Source of the DNA: JACCZR01 sp963844805
GTDB lineage: Bacteria; Actinomycetota; Thermoleophilia; Solirubrobacterales; Thermoleophilaceae
Assembly (NCBI GenBank): GCA_963844805.1
Contig: CAWJPU010000001.1
Coordinates: 248,001 to 312,000 of the forward strand
Length of the DNA: 64,000 nucleotides
Direction: 5' to 3'
The notes under the pieces are model-generated. The model ran no database searches. It saw only the letters and a program-made list of their open reading frames with translations, and was not told the origin of the DNA. Both the position numbers and the translations under genes were made by a program. Each line of letters opens with the position of its first letter. The first letter of the stretch is position 1. Of this stretch, positions 51,823 to 60,496 are shown piece by piece.

Positions 51823-52838
51823 GAGGCGACCGCCACGGCGGCGTGCTCGCGGGCCGCCGCGAGCCGGCGCTGCGCGTTCGCCTCGGCAACCTCGAGCGGC
51901 GTCACGCCGTCGCGCCCGGCCTGCTCGAGCACCGACCACGCCCGCTGGCCGATGCGCAGCACCTCGCGCCGCAACCGAGCCGTGCTCCAGCCGCTGCGCA
52001 GCGCGTGGATGTGCACCACCCCGCCGGCGTTGGCTACGAAGTCGGGCACGTAGGCGATCCCGCGGTCGGCCAGTGCCCGCGCGTCGGATCGGTCGCCGAG
52101 CGTGTCGTTGGCGGCGCCGGCCACCGCGCGGCAGTCCAGCCGCGCGATCGTCCGCGAGTTGAGCACGCCGGCCACGGCGCAGGGGGCGAAGACGTCGCAG
52201 GGAGTGCCGATCACATCGGCCGGATCGACGGCCGCGGCGCCGGTCCGCCCGGCCACCGCCCGAGCGCGGTCGGCGTCGATGTCGGCGACCGCCACGGACG
52301 CCCCGTCGCTCGCCAGCGCCGCCGTCAGCGCCGCTCCCACGTGGCCCGCGCCCTGGACGAGCACGCGCACCCCGCTCAGGTCCTCGCAGCCGTCGAGGTG
52401 GACCACCGCGGCGCGCACCGCGGCCTCCACTCCGAGGGCGGTCCATGGCGAGGGGTCCTCGCTCGCGCACGAGACCGTGGCGCCGGCCTCGCTCATGATC
52501 GCCAGGTCGTCGACGGTGGTGCCCATGTCGACGCCGGGCAGGTAGTCGCCGCCGCACGCGGCCACGAACCCGCCGAAGCGGCGCATCAACGCGGCGCGGT
52601 CCGGGATCTCCGCGCCGGACAGGATGACCGCCTTGGCCCCGCCGAAGGGAAGCTCGGCGAAGGCGTTCTTGAGCGTCATGGCGGCCGCGAGACGGCGGCA
52701 CTCGCGCTCGCCGTCGGCGAGGGTCGGGTACGGCTTGAAGCGGACGCCGCCGAGGCCCGGCCCCAGCGTGGTGTCGTCGATGACGATCACGCCCTCGAGG
52801 CCGACCGACCCGTCCAGACAATGCATCGCCGTGGCCAT
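51819..52838 (-). CDS. Leu/Val/Phe dehydrogenase family protein
   Basis: A 339-residue NAD-dependent amino acid dehydrogenase of the ValDH/LeuDH/PheDH group. The substrate Lys is in FGGAKAVI, with ELPFGGAKA and GVDMGTTVDDL typical. The NAD domain has VLVQGAGHVGAALTAAL and the conserved PCAVAGVLN and AGAANDTL. The C-terminus has FVANAGGVVHIHALRSGW. It deaminates a branched-chain or aromatic amino acid to its 2-oxoacid, which the coupled IOR then oxidises. It is the first gene of the leftward pair and divergent from an Lrp regulator, with operator-like repeats between them. Confidence 0.93.
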   Translation of the reverse strand: MATAMHCLDGSVGLEGVIVIDDTTLGPGLGGVRFKPYPTLADGERECRRLAAAMTLKNAFAELPFGGAKAVILSGAEIPDRAALMRRFGGFVAACGGDYLPGVDMGTTVDDLAIMSEAGATVSCASEDPSPWTALGVEAAVRAAVVHLDGCEDLSGVRVLVQGAGHVGAALTAALASDGASVAVADIDADRARAVAGRTGAAAVDPADVIGTPCDVFAPCAVAGVLNSRTIARLDCRAVAGAANDTLGDRSDARALADRGIAYVPDFVANAGGVVHIHALRSGWSTARLRREVLRIGQRAWSVLEQAGRDGVTPLEVAEANAQRRLAAAREHAAVAVAS

Positions 52839-52876
52839 CCGCTCCTCTCGCTCGCCTCCCCAGAGGTCTAGCGCCT

Positions 52877-52924
52877 TTGGGCACTAGCGCAAGCAGAACG
52901 CCAAGAACCGGCCCTTGTGCGCAA
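52877..52924. promoter_or_regulatory. Candidate Lrp operators between vdh and lrp
   Basis: TTGGGCACTAGCGCAA (52877-52892) and TTGTGCGCAA (52915-52924) are imperfect and near-perfect palindromes of the TTG-n-CAA form bound by Lrp/AsnC proteins. They are spaced about three helical turns apart, between the divergent Leu/Val dehydrogenase and Lrp genes. Confidence 0.4.
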
Positions 52925-52976
52925 ACAACCACCTGTCTACGGCGGTCGTGGGGCTGGATTCCGTAAGATTCGGACC

Positions 52977-53426
52977 ATGGCAGGACGCGAGGTGGTCGAC
53001 GAGGTGGACCAGGCGATCATCGACCTGCTGCGCGAGGACGCCCGCAGGCCGGTGAGCGAGATCGCCGAGCGCGTGAGCCTGTCGCCCGCTCCCGTCAAGC
53101 GGCGCATCGACCGGCTCGAGCGCCTGGGGGTGATCACCGGGTACACGGTCGTCCTCGACCACGGGAAGGTCGGCCCGTCGATCGAGGCCTACACCGAATT
53201 GCGCTTCTCCGGCGACACCGACGTCGACGAGATCCTGCACTCGGCGGCCGGGTTGCCCGAGGTGCTGGAGGTGCTGGCCATCGCCGGCGACCCGGACGCG
53301 CTGGTGCGGATGAGGGTCGACGACGTCGACCACCTGCAGAAAGTCGTGAACGAGCTACGGCACTCGGGGAAGGTGACCGGCACCAAGACCCTGATCGTGC
53401 TCGGGCGGTGGCTGCGCCCGGAGTAG
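52977..53426 (+). CDS. Lrp/AsnC family transcriptional regulator
   Basis: A 149-residue Lrp-type feast/famine regulator. The winged HTH is VDQAIIDLLREDARRPVSEI followed by AERVSLSPAPVKRRIDRLER. The C-terminal RAM domain opens VLEVLAIAGDPDALVRMRV. It binds an amino acid and forms octamers. It is divergent from the amino-acid dehydrogenase/IOR operon, which it probably controls in response to branched-chain or aromatic amino acids (inference). Start ATG 52977. Confidence 0.95.
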   Translation: MAGREVVDEVDQAIIDLLREDARRPVSEIAERVSLSPAPVKRRIDRLERLGVITGYTVVLDHGKVGPSIEAYTELRFSGDTDVDEILHSAAGLPEVLEVLAIAGDPDALVRMRVDDVDHLQKVVNELRHSGKVTGTKTLIVLGRWLRPE

Positions 53427-53435
53427 GGTGCCGCC

Positions 53436-54419
53436 ATGCACGTCGGTGGGGCCATCACGCCGTTTCACACCGACGAGGAGAGCAGCGTCCGGCTCGCCGT
53501 TCGCTCCGAGGAGCTGGGCTATGCGGACTTCGGGATCGCGGAGGGCTGGACCCACGACGCGGTGGTGCTGCTGGCCCGGATCGCCGGGGTCACCTCGCGG
53601 ATCGGGCTGGCCACCGCGGTGCTGTCGGTGTGGAGTCGCACGCCGGCGTCGATCGCCATGGCGGCGGCGAGCCTCCAAGCGGCCTCGGGCGGGCGCTTCG
53701 CGCTCGGCCTCGGTGCCAGCAGCCCGCCACTGGTCGAGGGCCTGCACGGCCTGACGTGGTCGTCGCCGGTCGCGCGCATGCGCGCGACGCTGGTCGCGGT
53801 GCGGGTGCTGCTGGAGGGCGGGCGCACGCCGCTGGAGCGCGAGGACGTGCGTGCTCTGCGGCTCGGTACCCCGCCCCGGGAGCCGACACCCATCCTCCTC
53901 GCCGCCCTCGCGCCGCGCTCGGTGCGGCTCGCGGGGGAGCTCGCCGACACCTGGGTGCCCTTCCTGTGGGCGAAGTCGCGCATCGGCGCCGGGCGCGAGC
54001 TGCTCGCCGAGGGGGAGGCCCTGGCCGTGCAGCCACGAGCGACGTCGCTGACGGCCAGCGTCCCGCTGGCGGTGGCAGAGGACGAGGAGGCGGCGCGCTC
54101 AGTGGCGGCGGCCTGGCTCGTCGCCTACTGCACGCGAATGGGGCCGATCTACCCGCGCATCCTGCGCGAGACGTTCGGCTTCGCCGGCGAGGTCGACGCG
54201 CTGCTGGAGGCCAACGCCGACGGGGGGCCGCCGCGGCTCCCCGCGGAGTCCGAGGCTCTCGCGCGCGAGGTGACCGTGATGGGGACGTACGACGACGCCC
54301 CGGCCCTGGTCGAGGAATGGCTCGAGGCCGGCGCGGACGCCATCAGCCTCGTGCTGCCGCTCGGCCTACCGGAGGAGCGGCTGCACGAGATGCTGGCGGC
54401 GGCCGCGCCCGGCCGCTAG
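53436..54419 (+). CDS. Luciferase-like (LLM class) F420- or FMN-dependent oxidoreductase
   Basis: A 327-residue TIM-barrel LLM-class enzyme. Barrel strands carry LGYADFGIAEGWTHDAVVLLA, GLATAVLSVWSRTP and GRFALGLGASSPP, the last the flavin/F420 phosphate-binding region. In actinobacteria most such paralogs use reduced F420, which this organism makes (pathway at 33-39 kb). It is 10 nt after the Lrp gene, so could be in the same transcript. Substrate unknown. The end is 5 nt from the convergent dodecin gene. Confidence 0.85.
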   Translation: MHVGGAITPFHTDEESSVRLAVRSEELGYADFGIAEGWTHDAVVLLARIAGVTSRIGLATAVLSVWSRTPASIAMAAASLQAASGGRFALGLGASSPPLVEGLHGLTWSSPVARMRATLVAVRVLLEGGRTPLEREDVRALRLGTPPREPTPILLAALAPRSVRLAGELADTWVPFLWAKSRIGAGRELLAEGEALAVQPRATSLTASVPLAVAEDEEAARSVAAAWLVAYCTRMGPIYPRILRETFGFAGEVDALLEANADGGPPRLPAESEALAREVTVMGTYDDAPALVEEWLEAGADAISLVLPLGLPEERLHEMLAAAAPGR

Positions 54420-54423
54420 CCGG

Positions 54424-54639
54424 CTACTGACCGCTCTCGTACTTGAACGAGATCGCGAGGCGAACGCGGAAGTTCGCCACACCTCCCTCGCCGATGGTCA
54501 CGTCCTGGCGGACGACTTCCGCGATGCGCAGGTCGCGCACCGACTTCGCCGCCGTCTCGACCGCGCTGCGGGCCGCCGACTCCCAGGACTCTGTGCTGAC
54601 CCCGATCACCTCGGTGACCCGGTACACGCTCTCTGCCAT
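54424..54639 (-). CDS. Dodecin
   Basis: A 71-residue dodecin, forming dodecameric cages that store flavin (or FMN/CoA). The sequence shows the strand-helix-strand fold, VYRVTEVIGVSTESWESAAR, with the flavin-stacking Trp, then GVANFRVRLAISFKYES. No operon partner. It may buffer flavin for the neighbouring LLM enzyme (inference). Confidence 0.93.
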   Translation of the reverse strand: MAESVYRVTEVIGVSTESWESAARSAVETAAKSVRDLRIAEVVRQDVTIGEGGVANFRVRLAISFKYESGQ

Positions 54640-54694
54640 CTGGCTCCTCTCCGTCGCTTAAGGGCAACCTACCGCGACGCATAGTCTGCGGGCC

Positions 54695-55450
54695 ATGAGC
54701 GCAATCGTGTCGGGAGGAGCGTCGGGCCTGGGCGAGGCCGTGACCCGCCGGCTCCACGCCGACGGCAGGCCGGTCGTCATCGCCGACCTCGACGAGGAAA
54801 AGGGCGAGCAGCTGGCCGAAGAGCTGGGAGACGGCGTGCGCTTCGTCGCCACCGACGTGTCCGACGAGGACCAGGTGGCGGCCGCGGTCACCGCGGCCGC
54901 CAAGGCCGGCGACGACGGCCTGCGCGTGAGCGTCGCGTGCGCCGGCATCGGCTGGGCGCAGAAGACCGCGGGCAAGCACGGCCCCCACGACCTCGGCGCC
55001 TTCCAGCAGGTGGTGAAGGTGAACCTGATCGGCTCGTTCAACCTGCTGCGGCTGGCCGCGGACGCGATGCGCTCCAACGAGCCGCGCGGGTCGGGACAGC
55101 GCGGCGTCTGCGTGAGCACCGCCTCGATCGCCGCCTACGACGGCCAGATCGGCCAGATCGCCTACGCCGCCTCGAAGGGCGGCATCGTCTCGATGACGCT
55201 GCCTGCCGCTCGCGACCTCTCCGGGGACGGCATCCGCGTGCTGACCATCGCTCCCGGCCTGTTCGACACCCCCCTGCTGGCGGCCCTGCCCGAGAAGGCC
55301 CGTGAGGCGCTCGGCGCGAGCGTGCCGAACCCGCAGCGCCTCGGCCTGCCCGAGGAGTTCGCCGCGCTGACCGCGCACATCGTCGAGAACGAGATGCTCA
55401 ACGGCGAGGTCATCCGCCTCGACGGCGCGCTGCGGATGGCGCCGCGCTAG
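54695..55450 (+). CDS. Short-chain dehydrogenase, HSD17B10/3-hydroxyacyl-CoA type II-like
   Basis: A 251-residue SDR. The cofactor motif reads VSGGASGLGEAVTRRL and the acidic end of strand 2 (VIADLDEEKG) predicts NAD. The NNAG motif is replaced by CAGIGW. The active-site Ser is in STASIAAYDG, with Tyr/Lys in AYAASKGGI. The C-terminal block APGLFDTPLLAALPEKAREA and NPQRLGLPEEFAAL matches type II 3-hydroxyacyl-CoA dehydrogenases (isoleucine or short-chain fatty-acid breakdown). Fits the amino-acid catabolic context. Confidence 0.9.
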   Translation: MSAIVSGGASGLGEAVTRRLHADGRPVVIADLDEEKGEQLAEELGDGVRFVATDVSDEDQVAAAVTAAAKAGDDGLRVSVACAGIGWAQKTAGKHGPHDLGAFQQVVKVNLIGSFNLLRLAADAMRSNEPRGSGQRGVCVSTASIAAYDGQIGQIAYAASKGGIVSMTLPAARDLSGDGIRVLTIAPGLFDTPLLAALPEKAREALGASVPNPQRLGLPEEFAALTAHIVENEMLNGEVIRLDGALRMAPR

Positions 55451-55510
55451 CCGAGGAAGGTCTCGCCCAGGGGGCCAGCGGGAGGCCGACCTCGCCGGAG
55501 GGCGGGGCGC

Positions 55511-56197
55511 TCACCGGGCCGGGGCGGTCCGGATGGCGCGCAGCACCGAGCCGCCGAGCACCTGCTCGCGCCCGCCGAAGTCGACGGTCACCGGCCCGCC
55601 GAACGGTTCCTTGGCGATGACCTCGACCGAGTCCCCGGGCGCGATCCCCCGCTCGCTGAGGTAGCGGAGCAGCTCGGGATCGGAGTCCGACACGCGCGTG
55701 AACACACCGGCCTCGCCGGGCTCGAGGTCGGCCAACGCGCGGGTCGGCTGCTCCTCGACCTCGCCGTCGGGGCCGGGGATCGGGTCGCCGTGCGGATCGA
55801 CTGTGGGGTTGCCCAGCTTCTGGGCGATCAGCTCGGACAGCTCGGGCGAGATCGCGTGCTCGAGCACCTCGGCCTCGTCGTGCACGCGGTCCCAGGGCAT
55901 CCCCAGCGCCTCGGCCAGGTACAGCTCGAGCAGCCGGTGATGGCGCAGGACCTCCAGCGCGACGCGCTCGCCCGCCCGCGACAGGCGCACGCCGTGGTAG
56001 GGCTCGCGGCGCACCAGGCCGAGCTCCTCCAGCCGCTTGAGCATCGCGCTCGCCGAGGCCGGCGAGACCCCGAGGCGGTCGGCCAGCGCCGAGGTGGCAA
56101 CGGTCCCCTCCCCGGTCCCCTCCCGACGCCGCTGCAGCGACCAGATCGCCTTGGCGTAGTCCTGGACGGCCTGCGAGATGGCCGGGTCGACGCTCAT
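55511..56197 (-). CDS. DtxR-family metalloregulator, MntR-like
   Basis: A 228-residue DtxR-type repressor. HTH: TSALADRLGVSPASASAMLK. Dimer/metal domain: HHRLLELYLAEALGMPW, then VHDEAEVLEHAISPEL. The residue after EA, Cys102 in DtxR/IdeR, is Glu, as in Mn-sensing MntR. The C-terminal SH3-like domain (RYLSERGIAPGDSVEVIAKE) is that of actinobacterial family members. It overlaps the ZIP transporter stop (ATGA) and is last in the operon with ZIP and the multicopper oxidase. A candidate operator lies at the operon front. Confidence 0.9.
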   Translation of the reverse strand: MSVDPAISQAVQDYAKAIWSLQRRREGTGEGTVATSALADRLGVSPASASAMLKRLEELGLVRREPYHGVRLSRAGERVALEVLRHHRLLELYLAEALGMPWDRVHDEAEVLEHAISPELSELIAQKLGNPTVDPHGDPIPGPDGEVEEQPTRALADLEPGEAGVFTRVSDSDPELLRYLSERGIAPGDSVEVIAKEPFGGPVTVDFGGREQVLGGSVLRAIRTAPAR

Positions 56198-57408
56198 ACC
56201 GACACCAGGAGCCCCGTCACATACATCAGGCCCATGCCGGTCAGCAGGCCGGCCACGGCCAGCGGGTTGAGCAGCTGGCCGGCCCGGTCGCGCAGGCTGG
56301 GCGCGATCTGGACGATGACCTGCGCGATCGCCCCGGCGCCGAGGCCGAACATGAACGCGGCCAGGCTCGCGTCGTAGGCCGAAGCGCCGATGAAGCCGCC
56401 GAGGATCGCGGGGGCCCCGGCCAGCGCGCCGAGGCCGATCAGGCGGCGCAGGCGGGTCGCGGCGCCGAGGTCGGCGCCCTTCGCCACCGGCGCGACGATC
56501 GCGAGGCCCTCGGTGGTGTTGTGCAGGGCGAAGCCGACAACCAGCGCGGCGCCCAGTGCCAGCGAGCCCACCGCATAAGCCGAGCCGATGGCCAGCCCCT
56601 CCCCCAGGTTGTGCAGCCCGATGCCGAGCGCGACCAGGAAGGCCAGCCGCCAGGGGCCGGCGCCCGCGTCCTTCTCCCGCGTCCGGCGATTGGACACCCA
56701 CGACCCGATGCCCGCGAGCGCCAGATAGGCCACCGCCGCCCCGACGAACACGAGCGCAGCGCCGCCGAACACCTGCGCCCCCTCGCCGGCCAGCTCGGTG
56801 CCCTCGAGCACCGCGTCGATGCCGAGGAAGGCCAGCAGCCCCACCGTCAGCGCCATCAGGAACTGCACCCAGCGCTGGTCGATGGTCCGCAGCCAGGGCA
56901 GCCACACCATGCCGATGGCCACCGGGATCACGCCGACGTAGACGCCGATCAGCGCCATCAGCCCAAAGAACCCGATGCCGCCCTCCGGGCTCTCGGCCGC
57001 GGCGTCGATGGTGTGGTCGACCGTCGCGCCCGTGGCGGTGAGCAGCTTCAGCTCGTAGGCCTCGCCCTCGACCCACGGGTACTGGACGCGGATGGTGTCG
57101 CCGCCGAGGCGGCCGAGGTCGTCGCGGCTCTGGGAGAAGCTGGAGAAGGCGTCGTTGACGATCACCTGGCGGACGGCGACCGGGTCGGGGCCGTCGTTGC
57201 GCACGTGCAGCTCGATCTCGCCCGGGCGCAGCACGGTGCGCTCCACGGCGAGCTCCTCCACGGGGACGCCGGGCCGGTCGCCCAGGCCGGGCGCGTCGAG
57301 GGCCACGAACAGCCCGATGGCGACGCCCAGCAGCGCCAGCGGCAGCAGGCCGGCGAGCCAGCCCGGGAGCCGGGCGCCGCGGGGGGCGGATGCGCTTTGA
57401 GCCTCCAT
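56194..57408 (-). CDS. ZIP-family metal transporter with extracytoplasmic N-terminal domain
   Basis: A 404-residue protein. After one N-terminal helix (WLAGLLPLALLGVAIGLFVA) comes an approximately 100-residue beta-rich domain (VEELAVERTVLRPGEIELHV ... TIRVQYPWVEGEAYELKLL), probably outside. Then seven to eight ZIP helices with the metal-site motifs HNLGEGLAIGSAYA and HNTTEGLAIVAPVA. The extra N-domain is not usual for ZIP proteins. Operon partners are a multicopper oxidase (start/stop TGATG overlap) and the MntR-like regulator, so Mn, Zn or Cu traffic is likely. Confidence 0.88.
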   Translation of the reverse strand: MEAQSASAPRGARLPGWLAGLLPLALLGVAIGLFVALDAPGLGDRPGVPVEELAVERTVLRPGEIELHVRNDGPDPVAVRQVIVNDAFSSFSQSRDDLGRLGGDTIRVQYPWVEGEAYELKLLTATGATVDHTIDAAAESPEGGIGFFGLMALIGVYVGVIPVAIGMVWLPWLRTIDQRWVQFLMALTVGLLAFLGIDAVLEGTELAGEGAQVFGGAALVFVGAAVAYLALAGIGSWVSNRRTREKDAGAGPWRLAFLVALGIGLHNLGEGLAIGSAYAVGSLALGAALVVGFALHNTTEGLAIVAPVAKGADLGAATRLRRLIGLGALAGAPAILGGFIGASAYDASLAAFMFGLGAGAIAQVIVQIAPSLRDRAGQLLNPLAVAGLLTGMGLMYVTGLLVSV

Positions 57409-58460
57409 CAGTCCTCTACGTGGAAGAAGCCCATCCAGCCGAGCTCGGCGAACTCGCTCACGTGCGCGTGGAACATGTACTTGCCCGTGTAGGGGAAGCG
57501 CAGCTCGAGCACCGCGCGCTGGCCCTGGCCCTGGATGACCGTGTCGGTCAGCTCCGTCGGCTCCAGCGACGTTCCCGTGGGGTAGACGTCGAAGAAGTTC
57601 GCGTGGATGTGGAACGAGTTCAGTAGGTCGAACTCGAGGATGTTGAGGAGGTAGATCCGCACCAGCTCGCCCCGCTTGACCCGGATCGGCCTGCGCTCGT
57701 ACTCGAACGCGACGGTGTTGACCGCGTACACCTCGTTCTCGCGGTCGAAGTTCGTGTCGAACCCGTTCATCACCATCACGAGCTCGTCGGCCTTGGGGCG
57801 GCCCCGCTTGGGGTCGACGATGAACATCCCGTAGAGGCCCTTGGCGATGTGGTCGGCCAGCGGGGTCGAGTGGCAGTGGTAGTGATGGACGCCGAAGGGC
57901 GAGGCGTCGAACTCGTAGGTCGTGCTCCTGCCGGGCGCGATGTTGCCCGCGCCCACCCCGGGAATGCCGTCGTGGACGGCGCGGTGGATGCCGTGGAAGT
58001 GCATCGTGTGCGGGTGGTTCGACGCGTTGACGAAGTTGATCCGCAGCCGCTCGCCCTCACGGGCCCTCAGCGTGGGGCCGGGGACGCGGCCGTTGTAGGT
58101 CCAGGCCGCGTACTTCACGCCCGGAGCGACCTCGATCTCCTTGTCCTCGGCCACGATCTCCCACTCGCGCACGCCGTTGCGCACGCGCCCCTCGTCGAAG
58201 TCGCGCAGGATCTCCGTCGGGTCGAAGCCGTTGGCCGCGTGGTCGACCTTCCCGACCGCCCCCCGGTGGCCCGAGCCCTTGTGGGCGGAGTCGGTGCCGC
58301 CGTGGTCGCCGTGCCCGTTGCCCTCGACCGCCGCGGCCAGGCTGTCGTGGACCGACTGGTGCGGGACGGCCTCGTGCAGCACCGGCAGGGCGGCGGTGCC
58401 CAGCGCGGCGCTGCCGAGCACCTGCCGGCGGGAAAGCTTCTTCGACCACAAGTTCGACAT
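57408..58460 (-). CDS. Tat-exported two-domain multicopper oxidase (nitrite-reductase-like)
   Basis: A 350-residue exported copper enzyme. A twin-arginine signal (KKLSRRQVLGSAALG) is followed by a His/Gly/Asp-rich linker (GNGHGDHGGTDSAHKGSGHRG). The two cupredoxin domains hold HTMHFHGIHRAV, the type 1/3 HHYHCHSTPLADHI, FHIHANFFDVYP and FHAHVSEFAELGWMGFF. The two-domain layout resembles the small laccase/NirK group; three such domains assemble a trimer. It is first of the operon with ZIP and MntR-like genes, so a metal oxidase (Mn or Cu) is a reasonable inference. Start ATG 58460. Confidence 0.9.
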   Translation of the reverse strand: MSNLWSKKLSRRQVLGSAALGTAALPVLHEAVPHQSVHDSLAAAVEGNGHGDHGGTDSAHKGSGHRGAVGKVDHAANGFDPTEILRDFDEGRVRNGVREWEIVAEDKEIEVAPGVKYAAWTYNGRVPGPTLRAREGERLRINFVNASNHPHTMHFHGIHRAVHDGIPGVGAGNIAPGRSTTYEFDASPFGVHHYHCHSTPLADHIAKGLYGMFIVDPKRGRPKADELVMVMNGFDTNFDRENEVYAVNTVAFEYERRPIRVKRGELVRIYLLNILEFDLLNSFHIHANFFDVYPTGTSLEPTELTDTVIQGQGQRAVLELRFPYTGKYMFHAHVSEFAELGWMGFFHVED

Positions 58461-58481
58461 GAGTGCGTATTGAAGCAGAAG

Positions 58482-58495
58482 TTAGACATGGCTAA
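58482..58495 (-). promoter_or_regulatory. Candidate DtxR/MntR operator
   Basis: TTAGACATGGCTAA is a 14-bp near-palindrome (one mismatched pair), the same form as DtxR/IdeR/MntR boxes (TTAG-n6-CTAA). It sits 22 nt upstream of the multicopper oxidase start and 15 nt before the divergent YgfZ gene. The MntR-like regulator is in the same operon. Confidence 0.6.
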
Positions 58496-58510
58496 AACTA
58501 CACTGGTCCT

Positions 58511-59419
58511 GTGATCGCCGTGGACGAGTACGAGCTGGTGACCCGGTCCGTCGGGCTGCTCGACCGCTCCGAGCGCGGGAAGCTCGTGGTGCGGGGTGCC
58601 GAGGCCGCCGAGTTCCTGCAGGGACAGGTGACCAACGACGTCGAGGCGCTCGAGCCGGGACAGGGCGTCTACGCGGCGCTGCTCAACCACAAGGGCAAGC
58701 TGCGCGCGGACATGCGCGTCCTGCGCGGCGAGGACTGGCTGTGGATCGACACCGAGGCCGCGGGCCTCGCCCCCGTCCGCCACACCTGCGAGGTCTACAG
58801 CCTCGGCCGCGACGTCAGCCACGAGGACGTGACCGAGAGCCGCTCGATCGTCTCGCTGATCGGCCCCCAGGCGCGCGGGGCGCTGGGTGTCGACCTGCCC
58901 GACGTCGAGCACGCCTTCGTCGAGGGCGAGCACGGGCTGTACGTGGCCACCGACCTGGGCGTCGACGTGATCGGCGAGCCCGGGGTGGCAGAAGCGCTGG
59001 GCGTGGACGCGGTGTCCGAGGAGGCCGCGGAGTGCCTGCGCGTCGAGTCGGGCCGGCCGCGGCTCGGCCTCGACATGGGCGGCGACACCATTCCCCAGGA
59101 GGCCGGCCTCAACGAGCGCGCGGTGGACTTCGAGAAGGGCTGCTACGTGGGCCAGGAGACGGTCGCTCGACTGCACTGGCGCGGCAAGCCCAACCGCCAC
59201 CTGCGCGGGCTGCGGCTGTCCGAGCCCGCCCGGCACGGCGACACGCTGACCCTCGGCGAGCGCGAGGTCGGCCAGATCGGGACGGCGTGCGAGTCGCCCG
59301 CCCTGGGCCCGGTCGCTCTGGCCATCGTCCGGCGCGAGGCGGCACCCGGCGACACGCTCTCGGTGGGATCGAACGGCGTCACCGCCGAAGTGGTCGAGCT
59401 TCCGTTTCCACGTTCCTGA
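58511..59419 (+). CDS. YgfZ/GcvT-domain tRNA-modifying/iron-sulfur protein
   Basis: A 302-residue folate-binding YgfZ-like protein with the hallmark loop KGCYVGQETVARLHWRGK. An earlier strand has FLQGQVTNDVEALEPGQG. YgfZ-type proteins use folate to keep Fe-S enzymes active, including MiaB-type tRNA modification. Start GTG 58511. It is divergent from the multicopper oxidase with a 50-nt gap that holds the metal operator, so its expression may be linked to metal status. Confidence 0.9.
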   Translation: MIAVDEYELVTRSVGLLDRSERGKLVVRGAEAAEFLQGQVTNDVEALEPGQGVYAALLNHKGKLRADMRVLRGEDWLWIDTEAAGLAPVRHTCEVYSLGRDVSHEDVTESRSIVSLIGPQARGALGVDLPDVEHAFVEGEHGLYVATDLGVDVIGEPGVAEALGVDAVSEEAAECLRVESGRPRLGLDMGGDTIPQEAGLNERAVDFEKGCYVGQETVARLHWRGKPNRHLRGLRLSEPARHGDTLTLGEREVGQIGTACESPALGPVALAIVRREAAPGDTLSVGSNGVTAEVVELPFPRS

Positions 59420-59459
59420 GCGTTTGTCGCGCCGCCCGGCGCGGGGGTAAGCTCCGTCG

Positions 59460-60480
59460 GTGAAGACGGGGGAGCGCACCATCCGAGAACCGCGACGGCC
59501 GACCAGTCGGCGCGGGCTCAGCGAGGACAGCCCGCTGCTGGGCGGCGAGACCGGCGGCGGTAGACGCTACGAGCGGGCCGAGCGGCTACGACCCGCGCTC
59601 GGGCGAGCTCGACATGCCCGTGGCAACGAAGCCGGCGCCGGGCACCACGCCCGACGAGCGCCAGCTGCGCGAGCTGATCCCGCCCGCGGAGACCGGCCGC
59701 CAGCTCGACGACTGGGGCCGCTCGCAGCGCATCTTCGACCTCGTGGAGCCGCTGCTCGACTTCTACTACCGCGTGTGGTTCCGGGTCGACGTCGAGGGAG
59801 TCGAGAACGTGCCCTCGGAAGGGGGCGCCCTGATCACCTCGAATCACTCCGGGGCGTTGCCTCCGGACGCGCCGATGATCATGCAGGCAATCCGCCGTGA
59901 GCACCCCAAGCCCCGCCCCCTCTACATGCTGGGCGAGCACTGGTTCAAGGGCTACCCCGGCGTGAGCGCGCTCACCGCGAAGATCGGCCTCGTGGCCGCG
60001 CACCCCGCCAACGCGCAGCGCCTGCTGGCCGACGAGGAACGGCTCGCGCTCGTGTTTCCCGAGGGCGTGAAGGCGACGCGCAAGCTCTACTGGCAGCGCT
60101 ACAAGCTGCGGCGCTTCGGGCGTGGCGGGTTCGTGCGCACCGCGATCCGCGGGCAGGTGCCGATCGTGCCGGTGGCTGTGGTCGGCGCCGAGGAGGCGAT
60201 GCCGATCTTCGCCCACGTCCCGCTGCTCAAGCAGCTGACCGGGCTCCCGTACTTCCCCATCAACCACGCGTTCCCGCATCTCGGCCTCGCCGCCGCGCTG
60301 ATGTACCTGCCCGCCAAGTTCCGGATCGAGTTCCTCGAGCCCATCGAGGTCTCGCACCTGGGACCCGAGGACGCGGACGACCCCGCGCTCGTGCAGTCGC
60401 TCGCCGATGACGTTCGCGGCCGCATACAGGCGCGCTTGCAGCACATGCTGCAGCGGCGTTCGTCCGTGTGGTTCGGTTAG
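59460..60480 (+). CDS. Lysophospholipid acyltransferase family protein (one frameshift)
   Basis: An approximately 340-residue PlsC-type acyltransferase. The motif I segment reads SNHSGALPPDAPMI (His and Asp with two extra residues, as in the hemolysin-like subfamily). Motif III is ALVFPEGVKAT and motif IV VPIVPVAVVG. The N-terminal approximately 45 residues (start GTG 59460) are in another frame; an extra G at 59580 separates RYERA and SGYDPRSGELDM. The family usually starts with a basic disordered N-terminus, so this extension is plausible. It acylates lysophospholipid or a related polyol; product unknown. Confidence 0.8.
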
Positions 60481-60496
60481 GGTTCCGCCGCGAGGG

